This document shows positions 40,213 through 43,264 of a stretch of 43,264 bases of DNA, one piece after another. The notes beneath the pieces are model-generated. The model was given only the letters and a program-made list of their open reading frames with translations. It was not told the DNA's origin and made no database searches. Position 1 is the first letter of the stretch. Each line of letters starts with the position of its first letter. Location of the stretch: the IMG/VR virus record IMGVR_UViG_3300046323_000059, positions 1 to 43,264 of that record. One strand, 5' to 3'. The position numbers were made by a program, and so were the translations under genes. This stretch comes from a virus.

Positions 40213-40890
40213 ATGCCTACGCCAACACAGCAGTTGCTAAGTCAAACAATTTATACTACTGATGGTTTAACATCAGACTGGAATTTCTCTTTTGCTGGTG
40301 GCTACATTGACGCTAGCCATGTTAAAGCATACTACCTCGATAGCTCAGATGTGCGTACAGATGTACTAGCCTTTACGCTATCTGGTCCTTATCAGCTTCA
40401 TACAACCTATGTATTGCCAGCGGGCTTGTTGCTTGTTATCTATCGCGACACACCCAAGACTGCGCCTATCGTAGACTTTACTGACGGTAGCGGGTTGACA
40501 GAGCTTGCTCTAGACACTAATGCTCGGCAGGCTATCATGCTTGCAGCAGAAGCCGCTGATGCCAACGTAAACACATCTACTATTGGTGCATCAGCTAGCG
40601 CAGGTGCAGCCGCAGCTAGCGCTTTAGCCGCCAGCAACAGTGCCATTAGCGCACAGGGCAGTGCTACTAGCGCTACAGCTAGTGCTGTTGCAGCAGCAGC
40701 CAGTGCAGCAGAGGCCGCTGGTGCAGCCAGTGGTGCAGGCGGTGATAAAGCCTTCTTCCAGAACGGTAACACCATCAACAATAGCTACACTATTCAAACA
40801 GGTTTTAATGCTGGTACCTTTGGGCCAGTGACCATAGCCCCCGGTGTAGTAGTAACTACCCCTAGTGGTTCCACATGGACCATAGTTTAA
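40213..40890 (+). CDS. Tail fibre adaptor, gp17 N-terminal type
   Basis: This is a 225-residue protein. Residues 1-110 resemble the virion-binding N-terminal domain of T7 gp17 (SQTIYTTDGLTSDWNFSFAGGYIDASHVKAY, YVLPAGLLLVIYRDTPKTAPIVDF). Residues about 115-175 form an Ala/Ser coiled coil, and the end (GDKAFFQNGNTINN, GVVVTTPSGSTWTIV) is a short beta cap. It has no receptor domain, so it probably serves as adaptor for the spikes encoded downstream. An excellent ribosome site (AAGGAGG) stands before the ATG. Confidence 0.85.
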   Translation: MPTPTQQLLSQTIYTTDGLTSDWNFSFAGGYIDASHVKAYYLDSSDVRTDVLAFTLSGPYQLHTTYVLPAGLLLVIYRDTPKTAPIVDFTDGSGLTELALDTNARQAIMLAAEAADANVNTSTIGASASAGAAAASALAASNSAISAQGSATSATASAVAAAASAAEAAGAASGAGGDKAFFQNGNTINNSYTIQTGFNAGTFGPVTIAPGVVVTTPSGSTWTIV

Positions 40891-40897
40891 GGATAAC

Positions 40898-42832
40898 ATG
40901 AGCACAATCAATTCGGCCAACGTTCAGGTTGGTCAGTCAAATACCCCGGCCAATAACATTACACTTAGCACCTCTAATAGCGGTGACTTAGTAGTAAGCA
41001 AGGGGGCTTCGGGTGCGCTAGTAGAGATTACTAGAATTAAGAATAATGGCGAGGTAGATGCTAGTAAGGCAGGCTACACCCCTGCTGGTACTGGTGCTGT
41101 TGCTACTACGGTGCAAGCGCATCAAAGAAAGATAACCTACGCCAGCGAGTACGGTACGTTTCAGCAGGCCATTACAGCCTCCGCTGGCGGTGCTTTGTAC
41201 CTTGACTCGGACATTAGTGTTTCATCCTCCACAATTTTAGATTTGTCCGCCTGCTCTAACACCTTGGTGTATGGGCCGGGGAAAATCATTGGTCCCGCTG
41301 TATCCGTTCAAGGCCAGCCCACTGCATACATGAAGCTGTGGGGGACCTTGGGTTCTGGTGTTGGCTACGGGTCTACGATTGCTGAGTTTGCAAGCAGCTT
41401 CACTCTGGCAAATTCCTTTGCTGCAAATGATTTGCTTCTGCTCTCAAACTTCCCAACAGATGCGACAGACGCATACACCGAGGGCGGGGCTGATGCGTTT
41501 GGAGATAAGGCTCGGACCTACGCAAATTTTAGTACGTCAAACCTACGGCAGACGCGCAGGAAAGAACTTGCGTTAGTTCGAACTGCAACGGCCTCAGCTT
41601 TCACTTTGATGGCTGGTACGGTCAACGCTTACCCAAGCACGACAGCACTGCAATTTCAAAAGATAACACCCGTAAGCGGAATCAAATTCGTTGGCGTTAC
41701 TTTTGAAAACATGCACATAAACCTGCGATATGCGCGTGATATTTCTTTCACAGCATGTCGCGGTTTGGCTTGTGTTTTGGTAGGTCAAAACTCCTACAAC
41801 ATAACGGCAGATTTCACAGAGTTTGATGCCAAAAACACTGATTCACGTATAGATTTCTACGATGCCTGTAAATCGTTGCGAGTAACAGGGGTTTACAAAA
41901 ATATAAATACGCCTGCTGACAATGCCATTGTTAAATTCTTGGGTTGTGTTGACTTTTCTGCTGACGTAATAGTGGAGGGGTGTAAAGGCACAGCGGGTAA
42001 CGGTGTAATGGTAGATACAGCATTTACGGAGTCTCCAAACGGATATTCAGATTTGCCAGCCATAAACTTTAGCATTCGTGCGGTAGCGCGAGGATGTGAC
42101 GGACAAGCGGTGGTTGTTACTTGCGACCCATTCGCAGCCAAAGCACAAAGCGGTCAGATTTTTTTAAGTAGCGATGACACAGGTGTGCTACTCAAGGGCT
42201 GTGAAAACGTTGACGTATACGGAAATATAAATTACGCAGATGGGTCTAACAACTCACTGTATTTAGTGGGTGCGGTTGGGACCAACATATTCGGAAAACT
42301 AAAAGGCAACGTGTACAACAGCACTGTGACCAATCCACGAAATGGAGCGATACAGAGCAACAGCGGTACGAGTCGAATAGGTTCGGTATCTACCGCAGCT
42401 AATCAGCCAGCTTTTCTTTCATCGTTGTCCACTGCAACCACAAATGTGACAGGTGACGGTACGGAAGTATTTATTGCTTTCGACTCTGAGCAATTCGATA
42501 AGTCGAATAACCACACTGCTGGAACTTTCACCGCACCGCTGGACGGAATCTATCGATTCGATATTACTCTAAAGCTAAATAACGTGGGTGCAGGTCATAC
42601 AACTGGGTGGGTTAGGCTTTTGGCTGGGGGTGCAAATTACTATATTCAGCCTTCTCCTGCGGCAATAGCAAGCGCAAGCGGGGACTGTGCTTTATCGCTC
42701 TCTACCATTTGCCAAATGACCGCTGGACAAACTGCAACAGCTTACCTATTGGTGGGTGGTAGCACCAAGACTGTAGGTGTTCAGGGTTCTGGTTTGCTTG
42801 AAACATTCTGGTCTGGGACTTTAGTTAATTGA
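40898..42832 (+). CDS. Tail spike 1, beta-helix with C1q-like tip
   Basis: The 644-residue protein has a conserved N-terminal neck (residues 1-85, ending GTGAVATTVQAHQRK), a beta-helix-like body (GTFQQAITASAGGALYLDSDISV, followed by repeated short hydrophobic strands), and a C-terminal part from about residue 505 (GTEVFIAFDSEQFDKSNNHTAGTFTAPLDGIYRFDITLKL) resembling C1q/TNF-type jelly rolls. It would bind and possibly cleave surface polysaccharide; no catalytic residues can be assigned. The DNA changes composition at about 41,065: CTAG disappears and AT-rich codons increase, so the body was probably acquired. Confidence 0.8.
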   Translation: MSTINSANVQVGQSNTPANNITLSTSNSGDLVVSKGASGALVEITRIKNNGEVDASKAGYTPAGTGAVATTVQAHQRKITYASEYGTFQQAITASAGGALYLDSDISVSSSTILDLSACSNTLVYGPGKIIGPAVSVQGQPTAYMKLWGTLGSGVGYGSTIAEFASSFTLANSFAANDLLLLSNFPTDATDAYTEGGADAFGDKARTYANFSTSNLRQTRRKELALVRTATASAFTLMAGTVNAYPSTTALQFQKITPVSGIKFVGVTFENMHINLRYARDISFTACRGLACVLVGQNSYNITADFTEFDAKNTDSRIDFYDACKSLRVTGVYKNINTPADNAIVKFLGCVDFSADVIVEGCKGTAGNGVMVDTAFTESPNGYSDLPAINFSIRAVARGCDGQAVVVTCDPFAAKAQSGQIFLSSDDTGVLLKGCENVDVYGNINYADGSNNSLYLVGAVGTNIFGKLKGNVYNSTVTNPRNGAIQSNSGTSRIGSVSTAANQPAFLSSLSTATTNVTGDGTEVFIAFDSEQFDKSNNHTAGTFTAPLDGIYRFDITLKLNNVGAGHTTGWVRLLAGGANYYIQPSPAAIASASGDCALSLSTICQMTAGQTATAYLLVGGSTKTVGVQGSGLLETFWSGTLVN

Positions 42833-42833
42833 T

Positions 42834-42920
42834 ATGACCAACAAAACCATATTCAATTTAATAGCCTTCGGCCTAATCATCTTCTGGTCAACCATTGGAG
42901 TAATCATATGCAAACTGTAA
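42834..42920 (+). CDS. Small single-TM protein in spike cassette
   Basis: This 28-residue ORF (MTNKTIFN, then LIAFGLIIFWSTIGVII, then CKL) starts 1 base after the spike stop. It is almost entirely one hydrophobic helix. Its position relative to the spike is that of the membrane gene at 400, but its sequence is not the same. It overlaps the remnant ORF at 42908. Function is unknown. Confidence 0.4.
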   Translation: MTNKTIFNLIAFGLIIFWSTIGVIICKL

Positions 42921-42973
42921 TCCAACTCCTAAAATCTCGCACCTTCACAGCTAAAGGAATACCATGCCATTAA
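42908..42973 (+). pseudogene. Truncated copy of the 400-594 membrane gene
   Basis: The ORF reads MQTVIQLLKSRTF and then a short unrelated tail; the complete gene starts MTTLIQLLKSRTI. About 40 bases are similar at DNA level (both contain CTCCTAAAATC-CGCACC), and then similarity stops. It overlaps the following spike start by 10 bases. It is probably the remains of a membrane gene cut when a spike cassette was exchanged. It might still serve as a translated leader. Confidence 0.55.
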
Positions 42974-43264
42974 ACTTAAAATCCACCGGGGGTGGTGGAA
43001 TAATCCTAAACCCCAACGCCACACCCACTGACGTTACACTAAACCTACCTGCTACTGCGGGGACGCTGGCTACGGCTGAGACTTTAGCTACTGCTAGTGG
43101 TGCTTCTGGCGTAGGGTATTTGCCGGGCGGCACTGGCGCTGTAGCTACTACGGTGCAGGAACAAAACCGCAAAAGCATCTTCCTGTTTGACTTTATGTCC
43201 GCTGCACAAATTGCTGACGTTCAATCTGCAACACCAGCGCTAGACCACACCGCATCTATACAGG
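42964..43264 (+). CDS. Tail spike 2, N-terminal part (runs off the window)
   Basis: The first 100 residues are visible. LNLKSTGGGGIILNPNATP and DVTLNLPATAGTLA form a fibre-base type start, then GTGAVATTVQEQNRK repeats the neck of spike 1 (GTGAVATTVQAHQRK). FDFMSAAQIADVQSA and DHTASIQ are typical for the beginning of a pectate-lyase-like beta helix. The frame continues past the window end and is in phase with the C-terminal piece at 1-398 if the ends are joined. The middle of the spike is probably absent from this sequence. Confidence 0.75.
   Translation, partial: MPLNLKSTGGGGIILNPNATPTDVTLNLPATAGTLATAETLATASGASGVGYLPGGTGAVATTVQEQNRKSIFLFDFMSAAQIADVQSATPALDHTASIQ

Overview
This window is a near-complete genome of a T7-like podovirus (Autographiviridae type). 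It has a single-subunit RNA polymerase, a T7-type DNA polymerase, split primase and helicase genes, a T7-type portal, capsid, tail tubes and internal virion proteins, and T7-type terminase, holin, endolysin and spanins. All convincing genes are on the + strand. The RNA polymerase gene lies after the replication genes and directly before the structural genes, which is the phiKMV-like order rather than the T7 order. I see no integrase, repressor, tRNA or CRISPR array. The host cannot be named from this sequence; the lysis genes indicate a Gram-negative bacterium.

Layout. 1-398 is the 3' end of a tail-spike gene whose likely 5' end is the last 300 bases of the window, so the window is opened inside that gene. 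400-6536 holds a small membrane protein, holin, small and large terminase, a SwmB-like domain protein, SAR endolysin, Rz/Rz1 spanins, a collagen-like fibre and one further structural-type protein. 6537-8212 is a 1.7 kb gene-free control region with inverted repeats, a degenerate short-repeat array, five extended -10 host promoters and many RNA hairpins. By analogy with T7 the physical genome ends should lie in its first half. 8213-12122 contains early genes, mostly small and of unknown function, several of them membrane or cysteine-rich. 12126-22702 is DNA metabolism: primase (apparently frameshifted), helicase, DNA polymerase, a probable ssDNA-binding protein, 5'-3' exonuclease, endonuclease VII, a DEDD exonuclease with a zinc ribbon, a DUF5664/MazZ-like nucleotide pyrophosphohydrolase and an ATP-dependent ligase, with two HNH homing endonucleases inserted. 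22699-25134 is the RNA polymerase. 25152-40160 is head, tail and ejection proteins. 40213-43264 is the tail adaptor and a variable spike cassette.

How it works together (inference). Host RNA polymerase reads the early region from the clustered promoters at 7.25-7.72 kb. The phage RNA polymerase then reads structural genes from a shared motif GGTACCTATACTA, found in front of the first gene after the polymerase, the capsid gene and the tail adaptor gene. Tandem terminators behind the capsid gene would lower expression of the tail genes. The internal virion proteins form the ejection apparatus. The gp16-like protein carries a lytic transglycosylase domain and, unusually, an HEFAH zinc-protease motif.

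The most unusual signals are the structured non-coding leader, with hairpins sharing a TATCTGTAA tail and varied stems, the putative metalloprotease motif in the gp16-like protein, the primase frameshift, and a CTAG-free spike module with a truncated duplicate of the neighbouring membrane-protein gene.
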